A DNA stretch of 64,000 bases from Litorihabitans aurantiacus (GTDB lineage: Bacteria; Actinomycetota; Actinomycetes; Actinomycetales; Beutenbergiaceae): the NCBI RefSeq assembly GCF_030161595.1, contig NZ_BSUM01000001.1, forward strand, positions 1,550,001 to 1,614,000, given 5' to 3'. Below, one piece after another: positions 28,247 to 37,563 of the stretch. Position numbers and translations under genes: made by a program. A model generated the notes under the pieces. It had not been told where the DNA came from. It did not search any database and saw nothing but the letters and a program-made list of their open reading frames with translations. The number at the start of each line of letters is the position of its first letter. Positions within the stretch are counted from its first letter, which is position 1.

Positions 28247-31200
28247 TCACTCCCCCGTCGGCAGCCCGGCCTCGACGTAGCGGAACAGGAACGCCGCCAT
28301 CGCGTCGCGCGCGACGGGCGAGATCGGCCGGTAGATCGCCGTGCCGTCGTTGCCCTGCCACCCCGTCGCGATACCGGTCGAGGCGAGCCACGTGATCTCG
28401 TCGTAGAACTGCGTCTGCGGCGTCAGGTCGGTGAAGGGCGAAGCGCCCGGACCTTCGTGCTCCGGCGAGCCCGCGAGCCGGTGCAGGAACGCCGCCATCG
28501 CGTCGCGCCCGATCGGATCCAGGGGCCGGAAGGACGCGGTGCCGTCACCGTTGTCCCACCCGGTGGAGATCTGCCGCTGCGAGAGCCAGACGATCTCGTC
28601 GTAGAACTGGTCGTCCGGGGCCACGTCGCTGAACGGCGAGGACGCGGGCAGCTCGACCTCGGGCGATCCGGCGAGGCGGTGCAGGAACGCCGCCATCGCA
28701 TCACGCGCGATCGGCTCCAGCGGACGGAACGAGGCCGTCCCGCCACCGTTGTCCCAGCCCGTCGAGATCCCGCGCTCGGCGAGCCACTCGATCTGCGCGA
28801 AGAACTGGTCGTCGGCGGCGACGTCGGTGAAGGACGGCTCGGGAGCCGCCGGCCTCTCGAGGACGGCCGGAGCCGTCACCACGCGGCGCGTGGCGTCGCC
28901 CCGCGAGGCCTCGCCCTCATCGACGACCGGCTCGATCGCCGCGTACCAGACCTGCCCGGCCGCCTGCGCCGGCCACGGGTGGTTCAGCGTCTCGCCCGCG
29001 GCGAGCCTCGCCGTCGCGACCGACGCGGACGGACCGCTCAGCCCGACCGACGCCGTCGCGACCTCCGAGGACCGCAGCAGCGACAGCTCGACGACGAACT
29101 CGTCGTCCCCGGCGTCGTAGCGGGCGTCGTCGCCGCGGAAGCCCGGCTCGTCGTAGGCCCACGCGTCGAAGGAGTCCAGCGTCGGCGAGTACGCGTTGAC
29201 CGCCATCAGCTCGGCGTCGAGATCGAGCTGCAGCAGCCGCTGGAACCCGGTGTCGCGGTCGAGGGTGTCGGCGCGGGGCGAGGGCTGGGTGGAGCGGTAG
29301 CCCTGGTAGTCGGCCAGCATCTCCACGACCCGGCGACCGCTCTCGCCGACGTTGTCGACCACGACGGTGCCCTCGGCGACCTCGGTGGCGTCGGTCTGCT
29401 CGCCGGTCACGGGGTCGGCGTACTGCGTCGAGACACCGTGGTAGTGCCCGCCCAGCACGAGGAAGACGTTGTCGTTCGGGGCGACGACGGTCTCCCACAG
29501 CTCGATGCCGCGCGCGGTGTAGCGGCGGTCGCGGTCGTCGCGCGTGCCGTCGGTGTTCAGGTAGGAGTGCGTCGCGAGGACCACGTTGTGCTGCGGGTGC
29601 GACGCGGCGACGTCGGACGCCCACGCCAGCTGCGCGCCCGAGGGGCGGTAAGGCAGGTGGAGCACGAGGAAGTCCGTGCCCTCGTGCTCGAACAGGTCGT
29701 AGTGGGCGCTGTTGTCCCCCTCGGACCACGCCTCGCCCCACCACGGCTTGTCGGAGTACATCTCGGTCGGGAAGTACTCGTTGTACAGGTCGTTGTTCCG
29801 ACCCCACAGGTTGTCGTGGTTGCCCGGGAGCACGCCGTTGGGGATGTCGGCGTCGTTGATGAGCGCCATGATGTCGCGCGCCGCGGCGAACTCGCGCCGC
29901 CCGCGCTCGACGTCGGTGTTGCCGCCGATCCAGTTCTCGACGATGTCGCCGGTGTGCGCGTTGTAGCCGATCTTGCGGCCGTCGGCGTTCGCGACCACCC
30001 ACGCCGCCATGTCGGTGAAGACGCGGCGGAAGTCCTCGGCGAGGAACTGGGTGTCGGTCATGTGGTTGATCGCGACGTCGTAGCTGCCGGGGTCGGCGAA
30101 CGCACCGTCGGTGACGCCGACCTCGTCGATCAGACCGCCGGAGGTCCGGGGCCCGTCGATCACGAGGACGTCGATACCGCCGTCGGCCGCGAGTGCCGGG
30201 GCGAGCGCACCGACCAGCGTGAGATCGCCGTCGGCCGACGGCTGGCCCGCGCTCAGGAGCGCCCACGCGCCGGCGGCGGGGTCCCAGGCGTACATCTGCA
30301 GCTCGTTGCGCGGCGCGGCGGTCCCGCTCCAGGTCAGCTCCCCGCCGTCGGCCGGGAGCGCGGTGGACGGGATCGTGTACCGCTGGAACGCGAGCTCGCC
30401 CGCGCCGCCCTGCGTGGTCAGGTCCGGGAGGTCGGCGACGGCGGCGCGCACCTCGCCGTCGATCTCACGGGAGGCGGGCGGGGCGAGGGGCGTCGTCCCG
30501 GTGTGGACCACGACGTCGTCGATCCCGATCGGGGTCGCGGCGCGGAGGTCGAGCGCGAGCGCCTCCGGGCCCGCGTGCGCGGGGGTGACCGACGTCGTGG
30601 CGCCGGTCTCGCCGTCGGGCGCGGTGGTCGTGGTGACCGGCGTGCCGGGCACCTGCGTGGCCGGGACCGTCACGGGGTCGAGCTGCCCGGGGCGTGGCAC
30701 GGTCGGGTCCTCCCAGACCGGAGGCTCGTCGACACCGGGTGTGCGCGGCGCCTTGACGAAGTCGTCACCGTTGACACCGGTGCTGCGGGCGCGCTGGTGG
30801 CTCTCACCGAGGTCGTTGCGGGTCGTGTTCTGGATGCTGTAGCCGAAGGCGCACGGCGTGAAGGCGATGGTGTCCCAGACGGCGACGCCGTCGACGACGC
30901 GACCCTGCGCGTCGAGCACGAGCGCGCCGTAGCCGTCCGTCTCGTTCATCGACGTCGCGTAGGTCGCGTCGGCCAGCTCGCGCAGCGACGCCGGAGCACC
31001 CTGTGCCGCGGCCAGGTAGACGCCGCCGGGCTCGAGCACGCGTCCGAGGTCGGCGACCTGCGCACCGGGCGAGAGCCGACCGTCGCCCTCGCACCGCAGC
31101 AGGGACCAGCCGGTGGTGTCGACCGGGGCGTCGCTGCGGTTGACGAGCTCGACGAAGTCGTCGCTCCCGCCGGCGGGGCCGGCGGCGACGAGCTCGCTCA

Positions 31201-32440
31201 CCTCGACGGCGCCGCGGTGGGGGCTCACGTCGCGGTCGACGGCGACGACGGCCTCCGCCGTCGGGTCGGTGCCGGGGGTGCGCAGGCCAGGTGTGAAGTC
31301 CGACGCGCTCGTGCCGCCGACGGACGTGCGCTGGTAGCTCTCACCCGCGAGGACGTCGAGGTCCATCGGGAGCGCCTCGCCGTCCGTGCACGGGCTCATC
31401 CGGTCGCGGTACATCGCGAACCGGTCCGCGATGCGCAGGTCGGGCGTGAGCAGCATGGCGCCGGAGTTGATCCAGTGGACGCTCGTGCCGTAGGTCAGGT
31501 CGCGCTCGGCGGCGGGCACGGTGCTGCTGGTACCGGAGCGCACGAGGGTGAACACCTCGCCCGGGTCGAGCACGGTCCCGGCGGGCAGGCCGGCGGACTG
31601 GACGTAGGACTGCGCGTTGTCGCCGCAGCGCCACACCTTCCAGTCGGAGACGTCGACGGCGCCGGTGCCGAGGTTGGCGATCTCGATGAAGTCGTCGTTG
31701 TAGCCGCCGGGGCCGCCCGGGGCGAACTCGGTGATGACGACGTCGCTGACGACCGTGAGGTCCTGGCCCTGCGCGGCGTTCGGCTGGGCGGGCGTGCGCG
31801 GCGCGACGGCCCAGTCCCGCGTGATGTCGCCGGTCAGCGCGACGCGCTGGTGGGACTCGCCGTGCGCCCACGAGGCGACGTTCTGCAGCGCCACCGGGTT
31901 GGCGCACTCGGTGTCGACGCTCGGGTGGTAGAAACCGACGCGGTCGACGACGTCGAACTCCGCCGTCTCCAGGTAGGCGCCGAACCCGAAGCTGTGCAGC
32001 GAGGTGCCGTAGGTGGCGTCGCCGACGCCGGCGGCCGCCAGCGCGGATCCCTCGCGCACCGCGGTCCACCGCTCGCCGGGGGCGAGCACGATGCCGGCCG
32101 GCGCGACCGCCTGCGGACCGTAGGCGTCACCCGCCTGCCCGCACCGGAAGACGCGCCAGCCCGAGACGTCGACGTCGGCCTCGCCGAAGTTGGCGATCTC
32201 GATGAAGTTGTCCGACCCGCCCGACGGTCCGCCGGAGGCGACCTCGCTGATGAGGACGCCGGTGACCGGGGCGGCGGCCACGGTGCCGTCGGCCGGCGCT
32301 GCGACGACGGCGGGCGCGGCGGCCTCCGGAGCCTCCAGGACCTCGGGAGACTCCGGGGTCGCGACGGCGCTCCCGGCGGGGAGCAAGCTCGCGGCCAGGA
32401 CCGCGGCGAGCGTGGCGAGGACGGGACGGCGTGAGCGCAC
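28247..32440 (-). CDS. Giant surface protein: lamin-tail domains, metallophosphatase, SLH-like repeats
   Basis: A 1397 aa secreted protein. A signal peptide covers about residues 1-30. Three lamin-tail (LTD) domains follow, each with a DNFIEIANFGEADVDVSGW-like segment and a downstream ESHQR or ESYQR tail. A linker and a calcineurin-like phosphatase domain come next, with MTDTQFL, HTGDIVENW, PGNHDN, LATHSY and GGHYHGVS as metal ligands. Three SLH-like repeats end the protein. LTD domains in secreted bacterial nucleases and phosphatases are thought to bind surfaces or DNA. The GTG at 32440 gives a clean signal peptide. It is the third protein here with the same C-terminal module. Confidence 0.85.
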   Translation of the reverse strand: MRSRRPVLATLAAVLAASLLPAGSAVATPESPEVLEAPEAAAPAVVAAPADGTVAAAPVTGVLISEVASGGPSGGSDNFIEIANFGEADVDVSGWRVFRCGQAGDAYGPQAVAPAGIVLAPGERWTAVREGSALAAAGVGDATYGTSLHSFGFGAYLETAEFDVVDRVGFYHPSVDTECANPVALQNVASWAHGESHQRVALTGDITRDWAVAPRTPAQPNAAQGQDLTVVSDVVITEFAPGGPGGYNDDFIEIANLGTGAVDVSDWKVWRCGDNAQSYVQSAGLPAGTVLDPGEVFTLVRSGTSSTVPAAERDLTYGTSVHWINSGAMLLTPDLRIADRFAMYRDRMSPCTDGEALPMDLDVLAGESYQRTSVGGTSASDFTPGLRTPGTDPTAEAVVAVDRDVSPHRGAVEVSELVAAGPAGGSDDFVELVNRSDAPVDTTGWSLLRCEGDGRLSPGAQVADLGRVLEPGGVYLAAAQGAPASLRELADATYATSMNETDGYGALVLDAQGRVVDGVAVWDTIAFTPCAFGYSIQNTTRNDLGESHQRARSTGVNGDDFVKAPRTPGVDEPPVWEDPTVPRPGQLDPVTVPATQVPGTPVTTTTAPDGETGATTSVTPAHAGPEALALDLRAATPIGIDDVVVHTGTTPLAPPASREIDGEVRAAVADLPDLTTQGGAGELAFQRYTIPSTALPADGGELTWSGTAAPRNELQMYAWDPAAGAWALLSAGQPSADGDLTLVGALAPALAADGGIDVLVIDGPRTSGGLIDEVGVTDGAFADPGSYDVAINHMTDTQFLAEDFRRVFTDMAAWVVANADGRKIGYNAHTGDIVENWIGGNTDVERGRREFAAARDIMALINDADIPNGVLPGNHDNLWGRNNDLYNEYFPTEMYSDKPWWGEAWSEGDNSAHYDLFEHEGTDFLVLHLPYRPSGAQLAWASDVAASHPQHNVVLATHSYLNTDGTRDDRDRRYTARGIELWETVVAPNDNVFLVLGGHYHGVSTQYADPVTGEQTDATEVAEGTVVVDNVGESGRRVVEMLADYQGYRSTQPSPRADTLDRDTGFQRLLQLDLDAELMAVNAYSPTLDSFDAWAYDEPGFRGDDARYDAGDDEFVVELSLLRSSEVATASVGLSGPSASVATARLAAGETLNHPWPAQAAGQVWYAAIEPVVDEGEASRGDATRRVVTAPAVLERPAAPEPSFTDVAADDQFFAQIEWLAERGISTGWDNGGGTASFRPLEPIARDAMAAFLHRLAGSPEVELPASSPFSDVAPDDQFYDEIVWLSQRQISTGWDNGDGTASFRPLDPIGRDAMAAFLHRLAGSPEHEGPGASPFTDLTPQTQFYDEITWLASTGIATGWQGNDGTAIYRPISPVARDAMAAFLFRYVEAGLPTGE

Positions 32441-32563
32441 GGGGCGTGGCCTTTCGTCGGGGCGCCGCGACGCGCGGCACCCGCCCACCCTCCCCGGCCG
32501 GGGTGAACGGCCGGCGAGCGGCAGATGACCCCGGGGCGACGATCTGTTCTCGCCCGCTGTCCG

Positions 32564-33361
32564 TCAGGTGCCGCCCTCGCGGGCGAGCCGCTCGGCGGCC
32601 GCGAGCGCCGCGGGCTCGTCGAGGTAGACGCCCCCGCGCACGAGGGGCACGAGCAGCCCGTCGCGCTCCGCGCCGTCGGGGTCCAGCTCGTACAGCAGCG
32701 GGTGCCCGGTCGGGAGACCGAGCTGCTGGATCTCGACGTCATCCAGCGCGTCGACGACGCCGCACAGCGCGCGCAGCGAGTTGCCGTGCGCGACGAGCAG
32801 CACCGAGCCACCGCGGCGCAGCACGGGGTCGACCCGCTCGCGCCACAGGCGGCCGACGCGCACCATGACGTCGGCGAGCGACTCCGTGCGCACGAGCGCC
32901 TCGGCCGGCAGCCGCCGGAACAGCGGCGACTCGGCGAGCTCGCGGAACGCGTCGTCGCCCATGGCCGGCGGGGGCACACGCACGGAGCGGCGCCAGGCGA
33001 GGAACTGCGTCTCACCGACCTCGGCGCACACGTCGGCCTTGGTCCGCCCCGTCAGGGCGCCGTAGGTGCGCTCGTTGAGCAACCAGGTGCGCTCGACGGG
33101 CGGCAGGTGCGGGCCGGCCGAGTCCGACGAGGCCAGCACGTCCGCCGTCGCCCACGCCCGCTCGAGCTCGGACGTGAGCGCGAGGTCGAAGCGGATACCC
33201 GTCGCGGCCACGAGCTCGGCGGCGCGGTGCGCCTCGCGCACGCCGCGCTCCGAGAGCGGCACGTCCAGGACCCCGGTGAACATGCCGGCCGCGTTCGCGA
33301 CGCTCTCGCCGTGGCGGACCAGGACGACGCGGCCGAGGTGGGCGTGGGGCGTGACGGGCAT
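32564..33361 (-). CDS. gpmA: 2,3-bisphosphoglycerate-dependent phosphoglycerate mutase
   Basis: A 265 aa histidine phosphatase-fold enzyme that interconverts 3- and 2-phosphoglycerate in glycolysis. LVRHGESVANAAGMFTGVLD carries the phosphohistidine. LNERTYGALTGRTKA, FLAWRRSVRVPPP and VAHGNSLRAL are the further GpmA-type markers. It is slightly divergent from typical GpmA, so a related phosphatase role remains possible. It stands alone between a surface protein and an LLM oxidoreductase, on the same strand. Confidence 0.8.
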   Translation of the reverse strand: MPVTPHAHLGRVVLVRHGESVANAAGMFTGVLDVPLSERGVREAHRAAELVAATGIRFDLALTSELERAWATADVLASSDSAGPHLPPVERTWLLNERTYGALTGRTKADVCAEVGETQFLAWRRSVRVPPPAMGDDAFRELAESPLFRRLPAEALVRTESLADVMVRVGRLWRERVDPVLRRGGSVLLVAHGNSLRALCGVVDALDDVEIQQLGLPTGHPLLYELDPDGAERDGLLVPLVRGGVYLDEPAALAAAERLAREGGT

Positions 33362-33404
33362 GCCTCCACCGTAGGCGGGACGTGCGCCCCGCCGTCGCCG
33401 ACCC

Positions 33405-34430
33405 TCAGCGCCAGCCGAGCCCCGGCGCGACGTGGGTGAGGATGGCCTCCAGGACGTGGGCGTTGTAGTCCACGCCGAGCTGGTTCGGCACGGTCAGCAG
33501 CAGCGTGTCCGCCGCCGCGATCGCCTCATCGGCTGCGAGCTCCTCGATCAGCCTGTCGGGCTCGGCGGCGTAGGAGCGACCGAAGATCGCGCGGGTCGTG
33601 GCGTCGATGTTGCCGATCTGGTCCGCGCTGTCACCACCACCCCCGAAGTAGGCGCGATCGGTGTCGTCCACCAGCGCGAAGATCGACCGGCTCACCGACA
33701 CGCGCGGCTCGCGCTCGTGCCCGGCCTCGCGCCACGCGGCCCGGTAGGCGTCGATCTGCTCGCGCTGCTGCACGTGGAACGGCTTGCCGTTCTCGTCGTT
33801 CTTCAGCGTCGAGCTCATGAGGTTCATCCCGAGCTTCGCCGCCCACTCGCCGGTGGCGTTCGACCCCGACCCCCACCACATCCGCTCGCTCAGCCCGGGC
33901 GACTGCGGCTCGATGCCCAGCGGCCCCGGGTGCGGGTTGGGGAACATCGGGCGGGGGTTCGGCTCGGCGAACCGCGCGCCCTGGATCACCTTCAGGAAGA
34001 CCTCGGTGTTCGAGCGCGCGACGTCGTCCATCGACTGCCCCTCGGGCGCGCCGTAGCCGAAGTAGCGGTAGCCCTCGATCACCTGCTCGGGTGAGCCGCG
34101 GCTGATCCCGAGCTGCAGCCGCCCGCCGGAGATGAGGTCGGCCGCCCCCGCGTCCTCCGCCATGTACAGCGGGTTCTCGTAGCGCATGTCGATGACGCCG
34201 GTGCCGATCTCGATCCGGCTGGTGCGGGCGCCGACGGCGGCCAGCAGCGGGAACGGCGAGGCGAGCTGCCGGGCGAAGTGGTGCACCCGGTAGTACGCGC
34301 CGTCGGCCCCGAGCTCCTCGGCGGCGACGGCGAGGTCGATCGACTGGTGCAGCACGTCGGCCGCGGACCGGGTGCGGGAGTGCGAGGTGTCGGACCAGTG
34401 CCCGAAGGACAGGAAGCCGATGTTCTTCAT
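33405..34430 (-). CDS. LLM class flavin-dependent oxidoreductase
   Basis: A 341 aa bacterial luciferase-like monooxygenase with a TIM-barrel fold that uses reduced FMN or F420. YRVHHFARQLASPFPLLAAV, IEIGTGVIDMRYENPLYMAE and LQLGISRGSPEQV are characteristic. The substrate is unknown. The ATG at 34430 lies 15 bases beyond the stop of the upstream hydrolase gene, so the two probably form an operon. Confidence 0.85.
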   Translation of the reverse strand: MKNIGFLSFGHWSDTSHSRTRSAADVLHQSIDLAVAAEELGADGAYYRVHHFARQLASPFPLLAAVGARTSRIEIGTGVIDMRYENPLYMAEDAGAADLISGGRLQLGISRGSPEQVIEGYRYFGYGAPEGQSMDDVARSNTEVFLKVIQGARFAEPNPRPMFPNPHPGPLGIEPQSPGLSERMWWGSGSNATGEWAAKLGMNLMSSTLKNDENGKPFHVQQREQIDAYRAAWREAGHEREPRVSVSRSIFALVDDTDRAYFGGGGDSADQIGNIDATTRAIFGRSYAAEPDRLIEELAADEAIAAADTLLLTVPNQLGVDYNAHVLEAILTHVAPGLGWR

Positions 34431-34444
34431 GCCCCGTACAACAT

Positions 34445-35128
34445 TCAGGTGGATGGACTATTCCCGACGGGTGCGAGCGCGGTGCGCGCGAGCGCCGCCA
34501 GCTCCTCCAGCGCCCGCACCATGCGGGCGTTGAAGGCCAGCGGCTGGTGCAGGTTCGCGTCGTGACCCGCCCGGCGGATCACGCTGTGCCGCGCTCGGGG
34601 GTTCGCCCGCCGGTACCGGAGGGCGCCGACCCGCATCGGGTCCCGGCTCCCGCTGACGAACCACACCGGCAGCGTCGTGCGCCGCAGCACCGAGATCGGA
34701 TCGACCGCCACGACCTCCCGCAGCACGTCCGTGACGACGTTCCAGGTGCCGCCGCCCCACCCGGTCAGCCGGGTCACGTGGTGCGCCGCGGCCCGGAACG
34801 CGGGGACGAGTCGGCGGTGCGGCTGGGTCGAGCACGCCACCGCCATCACCCCGGCGATGCGCTCGGGGTGCTGACCGGCGTAGTGCAGCGCGGTGTAGCC
34901 GCCGAGCGAGAGACCCACGAGGAGGGGCGGCTCCCCCAGGCGCGCGACGGCGTCGTCCAGCACCGCCATCGCGCCGGCGAGCGTGAAGCGCTCGTCCGCA
35001 CGGGCGCCGTGGCCGGGCAGGTCGAGCGCGATGCTCGCCACGCCGCGTCGCTGCAGCACCGCCACCTGCGCCGCCCAGACCCGGGACGAGGAGCGGGTGC
35101 CGTGCAGGAACACCACCGGTGTACCCAT
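34445..35128 (-). CDS. Alpha/beta fold hydrolase
   Basis: A 227 aa alpha/beta hydrolase. PVVFLHGTRSSSRVW is the oxyanion strand, VGLSLGGYTALHYA the nucleophile elbow, and RRAGHDANLHQP the catalytic histidine. An acid in SGSRDPMRVG completes a probable triad. It is first in a two-gene unit with the LLM oxidoreductase. No substrate can be inferred. Confidence 0.8.
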   Translation of the reverse strand: MGTPVVFLHGTRSSSRVWAAQVAVLQRRGVASIALDLPGHGARADERFTLAGAMAVLDDAVARLGEPPLLVGLSLGGYTALHYAGQHPERIAGVMAVACSTQPHRRLVPAFRAAAHHVTRLTGWGGGTWNVVTDVLREVVAVDPISVLRRTTLPVWFVSGSRDPMRVGALRYRRANPRARHSVIRRAGHDANLHQPLAFNARMVRALEELAALARTALAPVGNSPST

Positions 35129-35242
35129 GCTCGCCTCCTCCGCACTCGGCCCTGGTCGGGCGCTGGTCAGCCCTCGGTCGGCCCGACCTCCGACCGCGAC
35201 GGTACGCCCCGATCCTGGAAGCGATCTGCGAGCGGGGCGCCC

Positions 35243-35269
35243 GTCACGGGGCCGTCACGTGGCCGTCAC
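35243..35269 (+). promoter_or_regulatory. Three 11-base direct repeats upstream of DUF6421
   Basis: GTCAC occurs at 35243, 35254 and 35265 with exactly six bases between units, each within a CCGTCAC context. The 11-base period fits OmpR-family regulators such as PhoP, GlnR or MtrA. It lies about 95-120 bases before the DUF6421 start. The same geometry occurs before glnA. Confidence 0.45.
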
Positions 35270-35364
35270 CGGCGCCGGGTAGCCTGACCGCACACCGGCG
35301 CGATCGCGCCGGGCACCGCTGCAGCGCGGACGCTGCCGCTCGATCCGGATCGGAGGTTCCTCTC

Positions 35365-36845
35365 ATGTCGCAGACCACCCACCCGCAGGTCACGAAGGCG
35401 ATCATCGGCGAGCCCGAGGTCGTCGAGGACCGCTCCGCCACCGCCGTCGACCCCACCGCCGTCGACCTCTCCTCGCGGCCGGTGTCGAGCACGACCCCGC
35501 CTGGCTGGACCTCAAGGCGGCTGCCACCGAGATCCAGGCGCTCCAGGTCAAGGACGGCTCGATCCCCGACACCGGCGCCCACGAGGCCGCCGCGGCGCTC
35601 GTCGAGCGGATGGTCGCCGCCGTCGCGTCCCTGGCACCCCGATTCCCGCACGAGGACGCCTACCTGGCCGCCGTCGTGCTCGACCTGCACCGCTGGCGCG
35701 AGGAGGGCTTCGGCGTGCCGGACTTCCTCGACGCGCTGAACGAGTTCCAGCCGCAGCGCCACCGCGTGGACGGTCTGCGCCACCTCGTGCTGTTCCCGAT
35801 GGTCACGCAGAACGGTTCGCCGAACCGGCACGTCGAGGCCCTCGTGGTGGAGAACATCTGGCCGGAGTCCGTCGCCGCGCTGGAGAAGGAGCAGTACACG
35901 AACGCGCTGTTCTGCTCGCTGCGCCTGGTGGACTTCACGCCGGGCTACGACACGAACTCCGCCGTGCTCTTCCCCGAGACGGTCGCGATGCGCGAGATCC
36001 CCACGTTCACGTGGGGCGCGATCTTCCAGGACCGCGAGGCCGCCCGGTTCCGGCGCGTCACGCGTGCCGCGGCCGAGATCACGCAGCTCGACCTGCCGGA
36101 CGACCTCGCCGCGATCCTGGAGGACCAGCACCAGGCCGAGCACACGTTCGTCATGTGGGACCTCATCCACGACCGCACGCACATGCGCGGCGACCTGCCG
36201 TTCGACCCGTTCATGATCAAGCAGCGGATGCCGTTCTTCCTGTACTCCCTCGAGGAGATGCGCTGCGACCTCACCGCGTTCCGCGAGGCCGTCGCGATCG
36301 AGGAGCGCACGGCCACCCGGCTCGCCGCGGGCGAGGAGCTGTCCGAGGTCGAGCTGGCCGAGGGTCGGCACGCTCGGGGCGTGCAGTACGCCGTCGTGCT
36401 CGACCGGATCTTCCGGTTCGCGCTCACGGGCACCCGCGTGCGCAACTACGACGGCCTCGGCGGCCAGCTGCTGTTCGCGTGGCTGCACCAGCGCCACGTG
36501 ATCGAGTGGACCGACGTGAAGCTGCACATCGACTGGGAGGCGGCCAAGGGCGCGGTCGTCGCGCTCTCGGACGCGATCAACGAGCTCTACTGGGCCTCGA
36601 TCGACCGCCCCAAGCTCGTGCACTGGCTCGCCGCCTACGACCTCGTGCGCGGCGTCCTGCCGCCGCACCCGGCATCGCTGTGGGCGCCCGGCCTCGAGCG
36701 CGAGATCCTCGCCGGACCGCCGAAGGGCTACACCGACGCGGTGATGGACGACGAGTTCCCGCTCTCGATGTTCCACGAGGCGCTGGGCAAGAAGCTGAAG
36801 CCGGTGATCGACTCCACGGTCGGCATCACCGCCGCCGATGCCTGA
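35365..36845 (+). CDS. DUF6421 family protein (frameshift near 35486)
   Basis: A soluble 493 aa protein of the actinobacterial DUF6421 family, function unknown. The N-terminal 40 residues and the main body (AWLDLKAAATEIQALQVKDG onward) are in different frames; one missing base near 35486 explains this. The body contains EDQHQAEHTFVMWDLIHDRT and THMRGDLPFDPFM, histidine-rich segments that could bind metal. The ATG at 35365 follows GGAGG. The stop overlaps the next start by eight bases, so the three genes up to 38664 form one coupled operon. Confidence 0.75.
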
Positions 36846-37563
36846 GCAGCCCTACCGGAGCGACGCACGCGCAGGGGTCGCCGGCCGCACGATCGTGCTG
36901 GCCGGCGCCTCCTCGGCGCTCGGCGCCCGCCTCGCCCAGGTCCTGGGCGGTGCGGGCGCCCGCGTCCTCGCCGTCGCGCGCCGGGAGATGCCCGACCTCG
37001 CCGCACTCGACGGCGTCACCACCCTGCGCGCCGACCTCACCGACCCCGACGCCGTCGCCCGGCTCGTGGGTGAGGTGCACGACGCCGTCGGCCCGGTCGA
37101 CGGCGTGCTCCCCCTCGTCGGCGGTTGGCGCGGTGGTGGTGGCGTCCCCGGCCAGACGCCGGACGTCCACGACGCGCTCGCCCCGGCCTTCACCGCACTG
37201 CGCCTGACGACCACCGCGTTCTGGGAGGACCTCGTCGCCTCCGACGCGGGCCGGGTCGCGATCGCCTCCTCGACGTCGGTCGCCGCACCCCGCGCCGGTA
37301 GCGCCACCTACGGGGCGCTCAAGGCCGCGGCGGAGCACTGGACGGGCGCGCTCGCGCACGGTTTCACGCTGGCCGCACGCACCGACGACGGCGAGGCCGC
37401 CGCCCTCCGGGGCGCCGCCGTCGTGCTGCGGGTGAAGGCGGTCGCCGGACTCGAGGACGTCCTCGCGGCGCGGGTCGCCGCGCTCTGGGACTCCCCCGCG
37501 GCCGACCTGAACGGCAGCACCACCACGATCACCGGAACCACCCCGAACGCTGCAGGAGAATGA
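36838..37563 (+). CDS. SDR family NAD(P)-dependent oxidoreductase
   Basis: A 241 aa atypical short-chain dehydrogenase. IVLAGASSALGARLAQVLG replaces the usual TGxxxGxG with a serine-rich version. GVLPLVGGWRGGGGV stands where NNAG is expected, and the catalytic tyrosine is in SATYGALKAAAEHW. It always-coupled position between DUF6421 and a threonine aldolase-like gene suggests a shared pathway; the overlaps are eight bases upstream and four bases downstream (ATGA). The substrate is unknown. Confidence 0.75.
   Translation: MPEQPYRSDARAGVAGRTIVLAGASSALGARLAQVLGGAGARVLAVARREMPDLAALDGVTTLRADLTDPDAVARLVGEVHDAVGPVDGVLPLVGGWRGGGGVPGQTPDVHDALAPAFTALRLTTTAFWEDLVASDAGRVAIASSTSVAAPRAGSATYGALKAAAEHWTGALAHGFTLAARTDDGEAAALRGAAVVLRVKAVAGLEDVLAARVAALWDSPAADLNGSTTTITGTTPNAAGE

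Noticed and set aside
28457-32434. A very long open frame on the plus strand opposite the lamin-tail protein
   Set aside because: It is arginine-, glycine- and valine-rich without any domain, and the opposite strand has complete domains. In DNA of this GC content the antisense frame is often open.
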